Shown: positions 37,427-46,896, numbered from the stretch's first letter. The stretch is DNA of 64,000 nt from Streptomyces sp. NRRL F-525 (GCF_000716605.1 NZ_JNXE01000027.1:62001-126000); one strand, 5' to 3'. Notes: generated from the sequence alone by a model not told the origin. Numbers and translations: made by a program.

Positions 37427-38812
37427 ATGAGCACCACGGAGCGTCCCAGGATCCTCGTAGTAGGCGGTGGGTACGTAGGCCTGTACGCAGCTCGGCGCAT
37501 TCTCAAGAAGATGCGCTACGGCGAGGCGACCGTCACGGTCGTCGACCCCCGGTCGTACATGACCTACCAGCCCTTCCTCCCCGAAGCCGCCGCCGGCAGC
37601 ATCTCCCCTCGGCACGTCGTCGTCCCGTTGCGACGCGTACTGCCCAAGGCGGAGGTCCTCACCGGCCGGGTCACCACCATCGACCAGGACCGCAAGGTCG
37701 CCACGATCGCCCCCCTCGTGGGCGAGGCGTACGAGCTGCCTTTCGACTACCTCGTCATCGCGATGGGCGCGGTCTCCCGCACCTTCCCGATCCCCGGCCT
37801 CGCCGAACAGGGCATCGGCATGAAGGGCATCGAGGAGTCCATCGGCCTGCGCAACCACGTCCTCGAGCAGCTCGACAAGGCCGACTCCACCACCGACGAG
37901 GAGATCCGCCGCAAGGCGCTCACCTTCGTCTTCGTCGGCGGCGGTTTCGCCGGCGCGGAGACCATCGGTGAGGTCGAGGACATGGCCCGGGACGCGGCCA
38001 AGTACTACAACAAGGTCTCCCGCGAGGACATGCGCTTCGTCCTCGTCGACGCCGCCGACAAGATCCTCCCGGAGGTCGGCCCCAAGCTCGGCCTCTACGG
38101 CAAGGAGCACCTGGAGAGCCGCGGGATCGAGATCTACCTCTCGACCTCGATGGACTCCTGCGTCGACGGGCATGTCGTTCTCAAGAACGGCCTTGAGGTC
38201 GACTCCAACACGATCGTGTGGACGGCCGGCGTCAAGCCGAACCCCGTTCTCTCCCGCTTCGGCCTCCCGCTCGGCCCGCGCGGTCACGTCGACGCCCAGC
38301 CGACCCTCCAGGTCACCGGCACCGACTACGTCTGGGCCGCCGGCGACAACGCCCAGGTCCCCGACATCGCCAGCCGCAAGGCCGGCGTCGAGAACGCCTG
38401 GTGCCCGCCGAACGCCCAGCACGCGCTGCGCCAGGCGAAGGTCCTCGGCGACAACGTGATCTCCGGTATGCGGGGCTTCCCGCAGAAGGAGTACTCGCAC
38501 GCCAACAAGGGTGCGGTCGCCGGTCTCGGCCTGCACAAGGGCGTCGCGATGATCGTCATGGGCAAGGTGAAGATCAAGGTCAAGGGCCGTCTCGCCTGGT
38601 ACATGCACCGCGGCTACCACGGTCTGGCCATGCCGACCTGGAACCGCAAGATCCGCGTCTTCGCCGACTGGACGCTCGCGATGTTCCTCAAGCGCGAGGT
38701 CGTCTCGCTCGGCGCCATGGAGAACCCCCGCGAGGAGTTCTACGAGGCCGCCAAGCCGGCGCCGGCTCCGGCCGCCGCCGCGAAGACCGAGGAGAAGGCC
38801 AAGGCCTCCTGA
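37427..38812 (+). CDS. ndh: NADH dehydrogenase, type II (NDH-2)
   Basis: A 461-residue single-subunit NADH:quinone oxidoreductase. The FAD-binding motif is ILVVGGGYVGLYAARR near the N-terminus, the NADH-binding motif is FVFVGGGFAGAETIGEVEDM, and the FAD-ribityl motif is YVWAAGDNAQVPD. A basic, partly hydrophobic C-terminal region (LAWYMHRGYHGLAMP; WTLAMFLKREVVSLG) should hold it to the membrane. It feeds electrons from NADH to menaquinone without proton pumping. The ATG at 37427 was chosen as the start of the conserved protein; an in-frame ATG at 37337 would add 30 residues. It is likely under Rex control. Confidence 0.95.
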   Translation: MSTTERPRILVVGGGYVGLYAARRILKKMRYGEATVTVVDPRSYMTYQPFLPEAAAGSISPRHVVVPLRRVLPKAEVLTGRVTTIDQDRKVATIAPLVGEAYELPFDYLVIAMGAVSRTFPIPGLAEQGIGMKGIEESIGLRNHVLEQLDKADSTTDEEIRRKALTFVFVGGGFAGAETIGEVEDMARDAAKYYNKVSREDMRFVLVDAADKILPEVGPKLGLYGKEHLESRGIEIYLSTSMDSCVDGHVVLKNGLEVDSNTIVWTAGVKPNPVLSRFGLPLGPRGHVDAQPTLQVTGTDYVWAAGDNAQVPDIASRKAGVENAWCPPNAQHALRQAKVLGDNVISGMRGFPQKEYSHANKGAVAGLGLHKGVAMIVMGKVKIKVKGRLAWYMHRGYHGLAMPTWNRKIRVFADWTLAMFLKREVVSLGAMENPREEFYEAAKPAPAPAAAAKTEEKAKAS

Positions 38813-38852
38813 CCCCCTCCGGTCAGCTCGGACAACGCAAGAAGAAGTAACC

Positions 38853-38896
38853 CCGAAGGGGCCGTCCGCCATCCGTGGTGCGGGCGGCCCCTTCGG
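38853..38896 (+). terminator. Terminator hairpin after ndh
   Basis: CCGAAGGGGCCGTCCGC (38853-38869) pairs with GCGGGCGGCCCCTTCGG (38880-38896) over 17 bases with one mismatch and a 10-base loop. There is no T-tract, which is usual for GC-rich actinobacterial terminators. It closes the ndh transcript before the cfa promoter region. Confidence 0.75.
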
Positions 38897-39034
38897 CGTG
38901 CTGCACGTGTCACCTTCATGGCTGCTACATCTATTTTGCCTACTCGTAACGCTCAAGCAGGACTGCGATCGGGCCTGGCCGGTGTTTACGTAGTGATGGA
39001 CAATTCCGGGATCCGCGTCACGGAGGTGTGCGCC

Positions 39035-40327
39035 ATGGCTGATGCCGCGCTGCGGCTCAAATCCCTCTTCGAACAGCTACTGGGAACCCCCATCCCGCTG
39101 CGCATCCGCGCCTGGGACGGTTCCGAGGCAGGACCGCCCGATGCGCCGACCTTGGTCGTACGCAATCGCCGTGCCCTGCGCCGACTCCTGTGGAAGCCCG
39201 GCGAACTGGGCATGGCCCGCGCCTGGGTCTCCGGCGACCTGGGCATCGAGGGCGACCTGTACGCCGCCCTCGACGCGATGTCCGAGCTGGTGTGGGAGCG
39301 CGGCGAGGACGCCCGCACCCTCGCCCAGGCCCTGCGCGACCCCGACGTACGCTCCGCCGCCCGCGGACTGGTCAAGCTCGCCGGACTCCCGCTGCCGCCC
39401 GCCCCGCCCCCGGAGGAGGTCCGCCGCAGCCGGGCCCACCTCCACACCAAACGCACCGACAAGCGCGCCATCAGCCACCACTACGACGTCGGCAACGACT
39501 TCTACGAGATCGTCCTCGGCCCCTCGATGGTCTACTCGTGCGCCTACTGGGAGTCCCCGGACGGCACGTTGGAGGACGCCCAGCGCGACAAGCTCGAACT
39601 CATCTGCCGCAAGCTGGAGTTGACGCCGGGTCAGCGACTCCTCGACGTCGGCTGCGGCTGGGGTTCGATGGCGATCCACGCGGCCCGCGAGTACGGCGTG
39701 AGCGTGGTCGGCGTGACCCTCTCCCAGGAACAGGCGGCCTACGCCCGTAAGCGCGTCGCGGGCGAGGGGCTCACCGACAAGGTGGAGATCCGGGTGCAGG
39801 ACTACCGGGACGTCACCGACGGGCCCTACGACGCCATCTCCTCCATCGGCATGGCCGAACACGTGGGCACCGAGCGGTACTTGGAGTACGCCAGGGACCT
39901 CTTCGGCTTGCTCAGACCGGGCGGGCGGCTGCTGAACCACCAGATCGCCCGTCGCCCCTGGCAGGACGAATCGGCGTACGACATCGACGAGTTCATCGAC
40001 GCGTACGTCTTCCCCGACGGTGAACTCGCCCCGATCGGCACCACCGTGACCCAGCTGGAGAGTGCCGGGTTCGAGGTGCGGGACGTCGAGGCGATCCGCG
40101 AGCACTACGCGCTCACCCTGCGCCGCTGGGTCGCCAACCTGGAGGCCGAGTGGGCCCGCGCGGCCAAGCTCGCCGGGGTCGGCCGGGCCCGCGTCTGGCG
40201 CCTGTACATGGCGGCCTCCGCGCTCGCCTTCGAGCGCAACCGCATCGGCGTCAACCAGGTCCTGGCCGTCCGCACCCCGGACGGCGGGAACTCCGGGATG
40301 GCGTTGCGCGCCCGCACCTGGAACTGA
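39035..40327 (+). CDS. cfa: Cyclopropane-fatty-acid-phospholipid synthase
   Basis: A 430-residue SAM-dependent enzyme that adds a methylene bridge to unsaturated acyl chains of membrane phospholipids. The N-terminal domain is the Cfa-specific lid (WKPGELGMARAWVSGDLGIE). The catalytic domain begins ISHHYDVGNDFYEIVLGPSM and has the SAM motif LLDVGCGWGSMAIHAA, SIGMAEHVG and the C-terminal RRWVANLEA region. GGAGG (39022-39026) precedes the ATG at 39035; the frame is open further upstream but without a ribosome-binding site. It is convergent with the ABC permease gene, separated by a strong hairpin. Confidence 0.93.
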   Translation: MADAALRLKSLFEQLLGTPIPLRIRAWDGSEAGPPDAPTLVVRNRRALRRLLWKPGELGMARAWVSGDLGIEGDLYAALDAMSELVWERGEDARTLAQALRDPDVRSAARGLVKLAGLPLPPAPPPEEVRRSRAHLHTKRTDKRAISHHYDVGNDFYEIVLGPSMVYSCAYWESPDGTLEDAQRDKLELICRKLELTPGQRLLDVGCGWGSMAIHAAREYGVSVVGVTLSQEQAAYARKRVAGEGLTDKVEIRVQDYRDVTDGPYDAISSIGMAEHVGTERYLEYARDLFGLLRPGGRLLNHQIARRPWQDESAYDIDEFIDAYVFPDGELAPIGTTVTQLESAGFEVRDVEAIREHYALTLRRWVANLEAEWARAAKLAGVGRARVWRLYMAASALAFERNRIGVNQVLAVRTPDGGNSGMALRARTWN

Positions 40328-40359
40328 GCACGTTTCCCGGCGAACAGCGAGCACGGCAA

Positions 40360-40390
40360 GGGGCCCCGTTCCGATCCGGAACGGGGCCCC
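40360..40390. terminator. Bidirectional terminator between cfa and the ABC permease
   Basis: GGGGCCCCGTTCCG and CGGAACGGGGCCCC form a perfect 14-bp stem with a 3-base loop, placed between two convergent genes. It reads the same from both sides and should stop transcription in both directions. Confidence 0.8.
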
Positions 40391-40418
40391 TGCCTCGTGG
40401 CCGTCAACTCGGCTACGG

Positions 40419-42947
40419 CTACTCGGACTTGATGGCCGACAGCATGTTCAGCTTCGCCGCGCGCCGGGCCGGCCACAGCGCCGCGAGGACACCGACCGTG
40501 CCCGCGAGGAGCAGGAAGAGCGCCATCCGGGCCCAGGGGATGACGAGTTCGTAGGTCGCCATCTTCGCGCCGATCAACTCGCCCGCCGCCCAGCCGAAGA
40601 ACACACCCAGACCGATGCCGAGCACCCCGCCGAAGAGCGAGATGACCAGGGACTCCAGCCGGACCATCCGCTTGATGCCCTTGCGGTCGAGGCCGATCGC
40701 GCGCAGCATCCCGATCTCCTGGGAGCGCTCGAAGACCGACATGGCAAGGGTGTTGATGACCCCGAGGACCGCGACGATCACCGCCATGGCGAGCAGGCCG
40801 TAGACCATGTTGAGGATGAGCGTGAAGACCTGCGCGATGCTGTCGGAGAGGTCCTTCTTGTCCTGGACCTTGACGGCCGGGTTGGAGCCGAGGGCCTTCT
40901 CCAGCTTGTCCTTGGTCGAACTCGACGCGCCGTCAGCGGTCTTGACCAGGATCTGCATGTCGGCCGGGTCGGTCTGGTGCGGGGCGAGCGTCGCGTTGTC
41001 GAGCATGATGCCGCGGATCAGCGCGTTGCCCTCGTAGACCGCGGAGACGGTGAGCTGCTGTGCCTTGCCGTCCTCGTAGTGCGTGGTGAAGGTCGAACCG
41101 GCCTTCCAGCCATAGGACTTGGCCGTGTCGTCGTCCACGACCACCTGCGTGCCGGCGACCTTGAAGGTGCCGCTGTCGACCTTCAGGTCGGTGAGCTTGC
41201 CGATCGCGGAGCCGTTGACCCCGGTCAGGAACTCGGTCTTGCCGTCGATGCGCGAGGGGGCGTTGCGCAGCGGGCTGCTGGCGGTGATGCCGGACGTGGT
41301 GGTGAGGGTCTTGTCGACGTCCGGGGAGAGCTGGTTGCCGTTCGCCATCGAGACGATGTAGTCGGCGCTGATCGCGGACGAGGCCATCTTGTCGATCGCC
41401 TGCTGGAGGCTGCCCGCCATCACCGTCATGCCGGTGATGAGGGTGAGGCCGATCATCAGCGCGGACGCGGTGGCGGCCGTGCGGCGCGGGTTGCGCACCG
41501 AGTTCTGGCGGGCCAGCTTGCCGGAGATCCCGAAGATCCGCAGGACCGGCGCCGAGGCCGCGATCAGCGGGCGGGACAGCAGCGGGGTCAGGATGAACAC
41601 GCCGATGATGAGGAGTACGGCGCCGAATCCCATGGGCGCCTGGCCGTCCGAACCGCTCATCGTGGTGGCCGCGATGACGACCGCGATGCCCGCGCCGGAG
41701 AACAGCGCGCCCAGCGTGTTGCGCAGGACGAGGGACTTGGTGGTGGCCGTCGCGTGCAGGCTGCTCATCGCGGCGACCGGCGGGATCTTCGCGGCGCGGC
41801 GGCCGGGCAGCCAGGCGGCGAGCATCGTGATGAGGATGCCGACCGCGAGGGCGCTCAGCACCGTGTTCGAGGTGATGACGAGCGGGCCGTCCGGGACGGT
41901 CGCGCCGATCGTGCCCATCAGGGCGCGCAGCCCGGCGCCGATGCCGATACCGGCGAGCAGACCGGCCACCGCGGCGACCGCGCCGACCACGAACGCCTCA
42001 AGCAGCACCGACCGCGTGACCTGACGGCGCGAGGCGCCGACGGCGCGCAACAGGGCCAGTTCCTTGGTGCGTTGGGCGACCAGCATGGTGAAGGTGTTGG
42101 CGATGATGAAGGTGCCGACGAAGAGCGCGATGCCGGCGAAGACCAGCAGCCCCGACTTCAGCCCGCTCATCGACGAGGCGATCGCCTCGGCCTGGTCGTC
42201 GGCGAGCTTCTTCGCGGTGGTGGTCTCGGTGAGGCCCTTCGGCAGGGCGCTGTCCAGCTGCGCCTTCAGCGCGGCCTGACTGGTCCCGGCCGCGGCCTTC
42301 ACATCGATCTCGTCGTACGTCCCCGCCTTGCCGAACAGCTTCTGAGCGGTCGCGGTGTCGAAGAGGGCGAGGCTGCCGCCGGCGGCGACGTTGCCGTCGT
42401 CGGTGGTGAAGATGCCGGTGATCTTCGGGGTCAGGACGGGGCCGTCGACCGAGATGCGCACGGTGTCGCCGACCTTGTACCCGGCGCGCTTCGCGGTCTC
42501 GGAGTCGATGGCGACCTCACCCGAACCATGCGGCGCGGCACCGGACTTGAGGGGATACCGGGCGTCCTTGCTGCCCCAGTAGTTCCCGCCCTCGGACTGG
42601 AAGCCGCCGCCGATGAGCTTGCCCTTCTTGTCGGCGATGGCGGTGAAGCCGTTGACGACCCCGGTCGCGGACGCGGCCCCCGGTACCTTGGCGCTGGTGT
42701 CGAGCATGGCCTGGGTCAGCTCGGGCGTCTTGCCGACCGTGTCGCCCTTGTCGTCCTGGGACTTGGCCCGGACGGCCACGTCGACCTGGTCGAAGCCCTT
42801 GGCCGAGCTGTTCTGGAAGGCGTTCGAGATGGTGTTGGTGAAGACCAGGGTCCCCGACACGAACGCGACGCCGAGCATCACGGCGAGCACGGTCATGAGG
42901 AGCCGGGCCTTGTGCGCGAGTACGTTGCGCAAGGCGGTACGGAACAT
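40419..42947 (-). CDS. ABC transporter permease, MacB/FtsX type
   Basis: An 842-residue inner-membrane permease with two FtsX domains. An N-terminal helix (LLMTVLAVMLGVAFVSGTLV) is followed by an extracytoplasmic MacB_PCD-like domain, then three helices (about 265-390, with TFIIANTFTMLVAQRTKELA), a central helix pair, a second extracytoplasmic domain, and a final set of three helices (about 710-835, with VFERSQEIGMLRAIGLDRK). Such permeases act as mechanotransmission devices or exporters of lipids, peptides or drugs with a cognate ATPase, encoded immediately upstream (171 bases). The substrate is unknown. Confidence 0.92.
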   Translation of the reverse strand: MFRTALRNVLAHKARLLMTVLAVMLGVAFVSGTLVFTNTISNAFQNSSAKGFDQVDVAVRAKSQDDKGDTVGKTPELTQAMLDTSAKVPGAASATGVVNGFTAIADKKGKLIGGGFQSEGGNYWGSKDARYPLKSGAAPHGSGEVAIDSETAKRAGYKVGDTVRISVDGPVLTPKITGIFTTDDGNVAAGGSLALFDTATAQKLFGKAGTYDEIDVKAAAGTSQAALKAQLDSALPKGLTETTTAKKLADDQAEAIASSMSGLKSGLLVFAGIALFVGTFIIANTFTMLVAQRTKELALLRAVGASRRQVTRSVLLEAFVVGAVAAVAGLLAGIGIGAGLRALMGTIGATVPDGPLVITSNTVLSALAVGILITMLAAWLPGRRAAKIPPVAAMSSLHATATTKSLVLRNTLGALFSGAGIAVVIAATTMSGSDGQAPMGFGAVLLIIGVFILTPLLSRPLIAASAPVLRIFGISGKLARQNSVRNPRRTAATASALMIGLTLITGMTVMAGSLQQAIDKMASSAISADYIVSMANGNQLSPDVDKTLTTTSGITASSPLRNAPSRIDGKTEFLTGVNGSAIGKLTDLKVDSGTFKVAGTQVVVDDDTAKSYGWKAGSTFTTHYEDGKAQQLTVSAVYEGNALIRGIMLDNATLAPHQTDPADMQILVKTADGASSSTKDKLEKALGSNPAVKVQDKKDLSDSIAQVFTLILNMVYGLLAMAVIVAVLGVINTLAMSVFERSQEIGMLRAIGLDRKGIKRMVRLESLVISLFGGVLGIGLGVFFGWAAGELIGAKMATYELVIPWARMALFLLLAGTVGVLAALWPARRAAKLNMLSAIKSE

Positions 42948-42977
42948 GGGTCTACTCAGTCCAGGTCTACGAGGGGT

Positions 42978-43095
42978 GAGCCGGGCGGCGGAGCCGGGTG
43001 CCGGGGCGGTGAAGTCGGGCCCGGGGCAGCGGAGTTGGGCGCCGCCGGGCAGCGAGGTCGGGAGCCCTGGCGGTGAAGTCGGCTGCCGGGGCCGC
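42978..43095. repeat. Degenerate 23-bp tandem repeat
   Basis: The gap between the ABC ATPase and permease genes contains about five degenerate units such as GCGGTGAAGTCGGGCCCGGG and GCGGTGAAGTCGGCTGCCGG, of roughly 18-23 bases each. The period is irregular and the units diverged, so this is an old minisatellite-like expansion. Confidence 0.6.
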
Positions 43096-43118
43096 GAGAT
43101 GAGGGAGCGTCAGAAGAC

Positions 43119-43889
43119 CTAGCTGGTGCGGCCCTTGGCGTCGAACTGCTTCATGCGGTCCAGCACCGAGTCCGCGGTCGGCTCGTAGACCTCGTCGACG
43201 ATACGGCCGTCCGCGAGGAAGACCACCCGGTCCGCGTAGGCCGCGGCCACCGGGTCGTGGGTGACCATGACCACCGTCTGGCCCAGCTCCCGTACGGAGT
43301 TGCGGAGGAAGCCCAGTACCTCGGCGCCGGAGCGCGAGTCCAGGTTTCCGGTGGGCTCGTCGCCGAAGATGATGTCGGGGCGGGAGGCCAACGCCCGTGC
43401 CACGGCGACGCGTTGCTGCTGGCCGCCGGAGAGCTCGGAGGGCCGGTGCTTCAGCCGGTCGGCGAGGCCGATCATCGTGATCACCGAGTCCAGCCACTGC
43501 TTGTCCGGCTTGCGGCCCGCGATGTCCATCGGGAGCGTGATGTTCTCCAGGGCCGTCAGCGTCGGCAGCAGGTTGAACGCCTGGAAGATGAAACCGATCT
43601 TGTCCCGGCGCAACTTGGTGAGCTGCTTGTCCTTCAGGGAGCCCAGCTCGGTGTCACCGATCCGCACGGAACCGGACGAGAAGGTGTCCAGGCCGGCCAC
43701 GCAGTGCATGAGCGTGGACTTGCCGGACCCCGAGGGGCCCATGATCGCGGTGAACTCGGCCTGCCGGAAGGCGATGGAGACCCGGTCGAGGGCGACCACC
43801 TGGGTCTCGCCCTGTCCGTAGATCTTGGAAAGATCCGTGGCACGCGCGGCCACGGAGGTGGTCCGTTCGGCGATGGGGGTGGTGGTCAC
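43119..43889 (-). CDS. ABC transporter ATP-binding protein (LolD/MacB type)
   Basis: A 256-residue ATPase. Walker A MGPSGSGKSTLMHCVAGLD (about 50-68), Q-loop GFIFQAFNLLPTLTALENI, signature [18 protein letters not shown], Walker B DIIFGDEPTGNLDS, and H-loop VVMVTHDPVAAAYADRV. The sequence groups with ATPases that drive FtsX-type permeases. The GTG at 43889 follows AGGAG at good distance; the upstream frame lacks a site. It forms an operon with the permease downstream; no dedicated membrane-fusion protein is encoded here. Confidence 0.94.
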   Translation of the reverse strand: MTTTPIAERTTSVAARATDLSKIYGQGETQVVALDRVSIAFRQAEFTAIMGPSGSGKSTLMHCVAGLDTFSSGSVRIGDTELGSLKDKQLTKLRRDKIGFIFQAFNLLPTLTALENITLPMDIAGRKPDKQWLDSVITMIGLADRLKHRPSELSGGQQQRVAVARALASRPDIIFGDEPTGNLDSRSGAEVLGFLRNSVRELGQTVVMVTHDPVAAAYADRVVFLADGRIVDEVYEPTADSVLDRMKQFDAKGRTS

Positions 43890-44328
43890 GGAGGGCGCTC
43901 CTGTCGGGACGACGGTATTGCTTGGATACGCCACCCATCCTCGCGGCCCCATCGCGCCGTGTAGTCAGCCGCTGTTCCGGTTCCGGGGGCAGCCTTCAGT
44001 CGGACTGCGCTCAGCGGTGTCATACCTGGGGATGAGGACCACCCCCGAGAAGGTCCCCGAGAAGCCCCCCGGGACGACCCCTGGAGCCGCCTCTGTGAAC
44101 GATCACGTCAAGAACCGGTGGAGCACCCTCGTTCGGGCGGTGAAATTCCGTCATTCCGCATACGAGGCCCCAGATCGCACGCAAGGCTGTTGGCAAGTGC
44201 TGATGGCGCATTCCGTGGTCTGATGCACCCTCAGACATCAATAAAATAAGACAACATCGGTCCGCCTGCCCGCTGTTGGGGACGCGCGTCCCGATAGGCT
44301 CGTGACCTCGATGCGGAGCCCACGGCCT
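43890..44328. other. Spacer upstream of bldA without a secure gene
   Basis: This 439-base gap must contain the divergent ABC-operon and bldA promoters. It includes a notably AT-rich patch (44238-44257, with CAATAAAATAAGACAACA) about 75 bases before the tRNA, a plausible promoter zone. A short plus-strand frame ending at 44223 has no ribosome-binding site or family resemblance, so I do not call it a gene. Confidence 0.5.
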
Positions 44329-44415
44329 GCCCGGATGGTGGAATGCAGACACGGCGAGCTTAAACCTCGCTGCCCCTTCGCGGGCGTGCCGGTTCAAGTC
44401 CGGCTCCGGGCACCA
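44329..44415 (+). tRNA. bldA: tRNA-Leu (anticodon UAA), bldA
   Basis: An 87-base type II tRNA with long variable arm and encoded CCA. The acceptor stem pairs GCCCGGA (44329-44335) with TCCGGGC (44405-44411), then A-CCA. The anticodon stem GCGAG/CTCGC closes the loop CTTAAAC, giving anticodon UAA that reads the UUA codon. The T arm contains the GGTTCAAGTCC pattern. In Streptomyces this tRNA, bldA, is the only one that reads UUA. It gates expression of TTA-containing genes for aerial growth and antibiotics. Position near eno/ndh fits its chromosomal context. Confidence 0.97.
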
Positions 44416-44604
44416 TCGCAGTTACTCGGCGTGACGCACGGCGACGGTGAGTTGCCGCAGTGTCCCCTCGGCGGCCCTCGCCACCCCCTTCCCGACCGTT
44501 GACAGGTGACCCTTGCGGTCGGAGACTTGAGTCGCGCCAACGAGGTGAAGAGAATTTCACCAGGCGAACATACGTGACTGTCGCCCGCTCGAAGGGAACG
44601 TCCG

Positions 44605-45789
44605 ATGCGTACCACCGTCGGCATCATCGGAGCCGGCCCCGCCGGGCTCCTCCTCGCCCGGCTGCTGCACAACGCCGGGATCGACTCGGTCGTGCTGGAG
44701 AGCCGCGACCGGGAGTATGTCGAGCACCGGCAGCGCGCCGGGATCCTGGAGCAGGGCACGGTCGACGTGCTGCGCGCGGCCGGCGCCGGTGAGCGGATGG
44801 ACCGGGAGGGGCTGCGGCACGACGGGATCGAGCTGCGGTTCGACCGCAAGCGGCACCGGGTGGACTTCCCGGCCCTCACCGGCGGCCGTAGCGTCACGGT
44901 CTACGCGCAGACCGAGGTGTGCAAGGACCTGATCACCCTCCAACTCGCCGACGGAGGACCGCTGTTGTTCGAGGCGGAGGCCTTGGCGGTGGAGGGCGCG
45001 GACACCGACCACCCCCGCGTCCGCTTCCGGCACCAGGGCCGCGAGGACGTCCTCGACTGCGACTACGTCGTCGGGTGCGACGGCTTCTGGGGCGTCGCCC
45101 GCAACGCGATCCCCGCCGAACTGACCCGCGTCTTCGAGCGCTCGTACCCCTACGCCTGGCTCGGCATCCTCGCCGACGTCGCGCCCTCCCACGACGAGCT
45201 GGTCTACGCCCGCCACGAGCGCGGCTTCGCCCTCCTCTCCATGCGCTCCCCGTCCGTCTCCCGTCTCTACCTCCAGGTGGAGGAGGGCGCGGACGCGGAG
45301 GGCTGGAGCGACGACGACATCTGGGCCGAACTGGAGCGCCGGTTCGAGACGGAGGACGGCTGGAAGCTCGACCGCGGACCCATCACGCAGAAATCCGTCA
45401 CCCCGATGCGTTCGTACGTCCACGAGCCCATGCGGTACGGACGGCTCTTCCTCGCCGGGGACGCCGCGCACATCGTCCCGCCGACCGGAGCGAAGGGCCT
45501 GAACCTAGCCGTCGGCGACGTCGTCACCTTCGCGAGGGCGCTGACGTACAAGAAGGAGACGGGCGGCGACGAACGGCTCGACGGGTACTCCGCGACCTGT
45601 CTGCGGCGGGTGTGGCAGGCCGAGCGGTTCTCCTACGACATGACGAGCCTCCTGCACCGCGCGCCCGACGCGACGGCCTTCGAGGGGCGGCTCCAGCTGG
45701 CCCGGCTGGAGCGGATCGCGAGCTCGCGGGCGGCCGAGACGGATCTCGCCGAGGCGTACACCGGGTTCCCTCTCGGCGAACAGGGATAA
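44605..45789 (+). CDS. pobA: 4-hydroxybenzoate 3-monooxygenase
   Basis: A 394-residue FAD-dependent hydroxylase converting 4-hydroxybenzoate to protocatechuate with NADPH and O2. N-terminal FAD motif VGIIGAGPAGLLLARLLHNA, the arginine-containing ESRDREYVEHRQRAGILEQG, the DG motif YVVGCDGFWGVAR, and the GD motif LFLAGDAAHIVPPTGAKGLN are all in place. The length equals that of PobA (about 394). It feeds the beta-ketoadipate pathway for aromatic compounds. No pobR-type regulator lies beside it; bldA is the upstream neighbour. Confidence 0.95.
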   Translation: MRTTVGIIGAGPAGLLLARLLHNAGIDSVVLESRDREYVEHRQRAGILEQGTVDVLRAAGAGERMDREGLRHDGIELRFDRKRHRVDFPALTGGRSVTVYAQTEVCKDLITLQLADGGPLLFEAEALAVEGADTDHPRVRFRHQGREDVLDCDYVVGCDGFWGVARNAIPAELTRVFERSYPYAWLGILADVAPSHDELVYARHERGFALLSMRSPSVSRLYLQVEEGADAEGWSDDDIWAELERRFETEDGWKLDRGPITQKSVTPMRSYVHEPMRYGRLFLAGDAAHIVPPTGAKGLNLAVGDVVTFARALTYKKETGGDERLDGYSATCLRRVWQAERFSYDMTSLLHRAPDATAFEGRLQLARLERIASSRAAETDLAEAYTGFPLGEQG

Positions 45790-45960
45790 GGGGGCTCCAA
45801 GAGGGGCGTCACGGCTTGGTACCAGTGTTCGCACGGGGTGCGATCCACCGCGTACCTTGGCAGGACGAGGGGAAGATCCTCCCCAAGAGGTAGGGTCAAT
45901 CCTTTGCCTACCTATTACTCTTGAGCCCAAGGCCGCGCGAGGCGGCCATGGAGGAGTGAA

Positions 45961-46848
45961 ATGAGGAGCAGAAACCCGGTCTTCTCGCGACGGGGGTTCA
46001 GCCGCGACAACGGCTACGCGGGCTTCAACACCGCGCCGCAGGCCGGGGGCCCCGCCGTGGGCACGCAGGGCAACCCCTACGCGGGCGGCAACCCGTACGC
46101 GCAGAACCCGTACGCCCAGCAGGACCTTCAGCAGGGCGCGCCGCCGCAGGCCCCGGCCACCACCGGCCGGATGACCATGGACGACGTGGTCCTGCGCACC
46201 GGCACCACCCTCGGCACGCTGATCGTGACGGCCGCCCTCGCCTGGGCGCTGCTCCCGGTCGACGACGCCAACCTCGGCCGTTCGTACGGCATCGGCATCG
46301 GTGCCGCGCTGGTCGCGATGGTCCTGGCGTTCGTCCAGTCCTTCAAGCGCAAGCCCGTCCCGGCGCTGATCCTGTCGTACGCCGCGCTGGAAGGCGTCTT
46401 CCTCGGCGTCGTCTCGAGCGTCGTCGACAACCGCATCGCGAGCGGCGCGGCCATGCAGGCCGTGATCGGCACGATGGCGGTCTTCGCCGGCGTCCTCATC
46501 GCGTACCGCGCGGGCTGGATCCGCGTGAACCGCCGGTTCTACGGCTTCGTGATGGCGGCCGCGCTCGGCTTCGTGCTGCTGATGGTCGTGAACCTGCTGT
46601 TCGCGGTGTTCGGCGGCGGTGACGGCCTCGGCTTCCGCAGCGGCCCGCTCGGCATCTTCTTCGGTGTCGTCGGCATCATCCTCGGCGCGTGCTTCCTCGC
46701 CCTCGACTTCAAGCAGGTCGAGGACGGGATCGCCTACGGCGCGCCCAAGGAGGAGGCCTGGCTCGCGGCCTTCGGGCTCACGCTGACGCTGGTGTGGATC
46801 TACATGGAGTTCCTGCGGCTCCTGTCGATCCTGAACAGCAACAACTAG
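45961..46848 (+). CDS. Bax inhibitor-1/YccA-family membrane protein
   Basis: A 295-residue protein with a Gly/Pro/Asn/Gln-rich cytoplasmic N-terminus (NPYAGGNPYAQNPYAQQ) and about seven membrane helices of the BI-1 family, starting MTMDDVVLRTGTTLGTLIVT. The typical conserved acidic-lined C-terminal region is seen in FLALDFKQVEDGIAYGAPKE. Related proteins are pH-sensitive calcium leak channels; the physiological role in Streptomyces is unknown. A clear terminator hairpin follows. Confidence 0.92.
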   Translation: MRSRNPVFSRRGFSRDNGYAGFNTAPQAGGPAVGTQGNPYAGGNPYAQNPYAQQDLQQGAPPQAPATTGRMTMDDVVLRTGTTLGTLIVTAALAWALLPVDDANLGRSYGIGIGAALVAMVLAFVQSFKRKPVPALILSYAALEGVFLGVVSSVVDNRIASGAAMQAVIGTMAVFAGVLIAYRAGWIRVNRRFYGFVMAAALGFVLLMVVNLLFAVFGGGDGLGFRSGPLGIFFGVVGIILGACFLALDFKQVEDGIAYGAPKEEAWLAAFGLTLTLVWIYMEFLRLLSILNSNN

Positions 46849-46896
46849 CGGCGACAACCAGCCGCGGTACGGCGGTAGTTCCGCCCGCTCGCGCGA

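Noticed and set aside
36401..38956. 851-codon minus-strand frame across ndh
   Set aside because: Shadow frame; ndh and the oxidoreductase explain the coding signal.
40062..43076. 1004-codon plus-strand frame
   Set aside because: Lies opposite the FtsX permease and overlaps cfa; composition is Arg/Gly/Asp-rich and domain-free.
43825..44223. Plus-strand ORF before bldA
   Set aside because: No ribosome-binding site, starts inside the ABC ATPase gene, no family.
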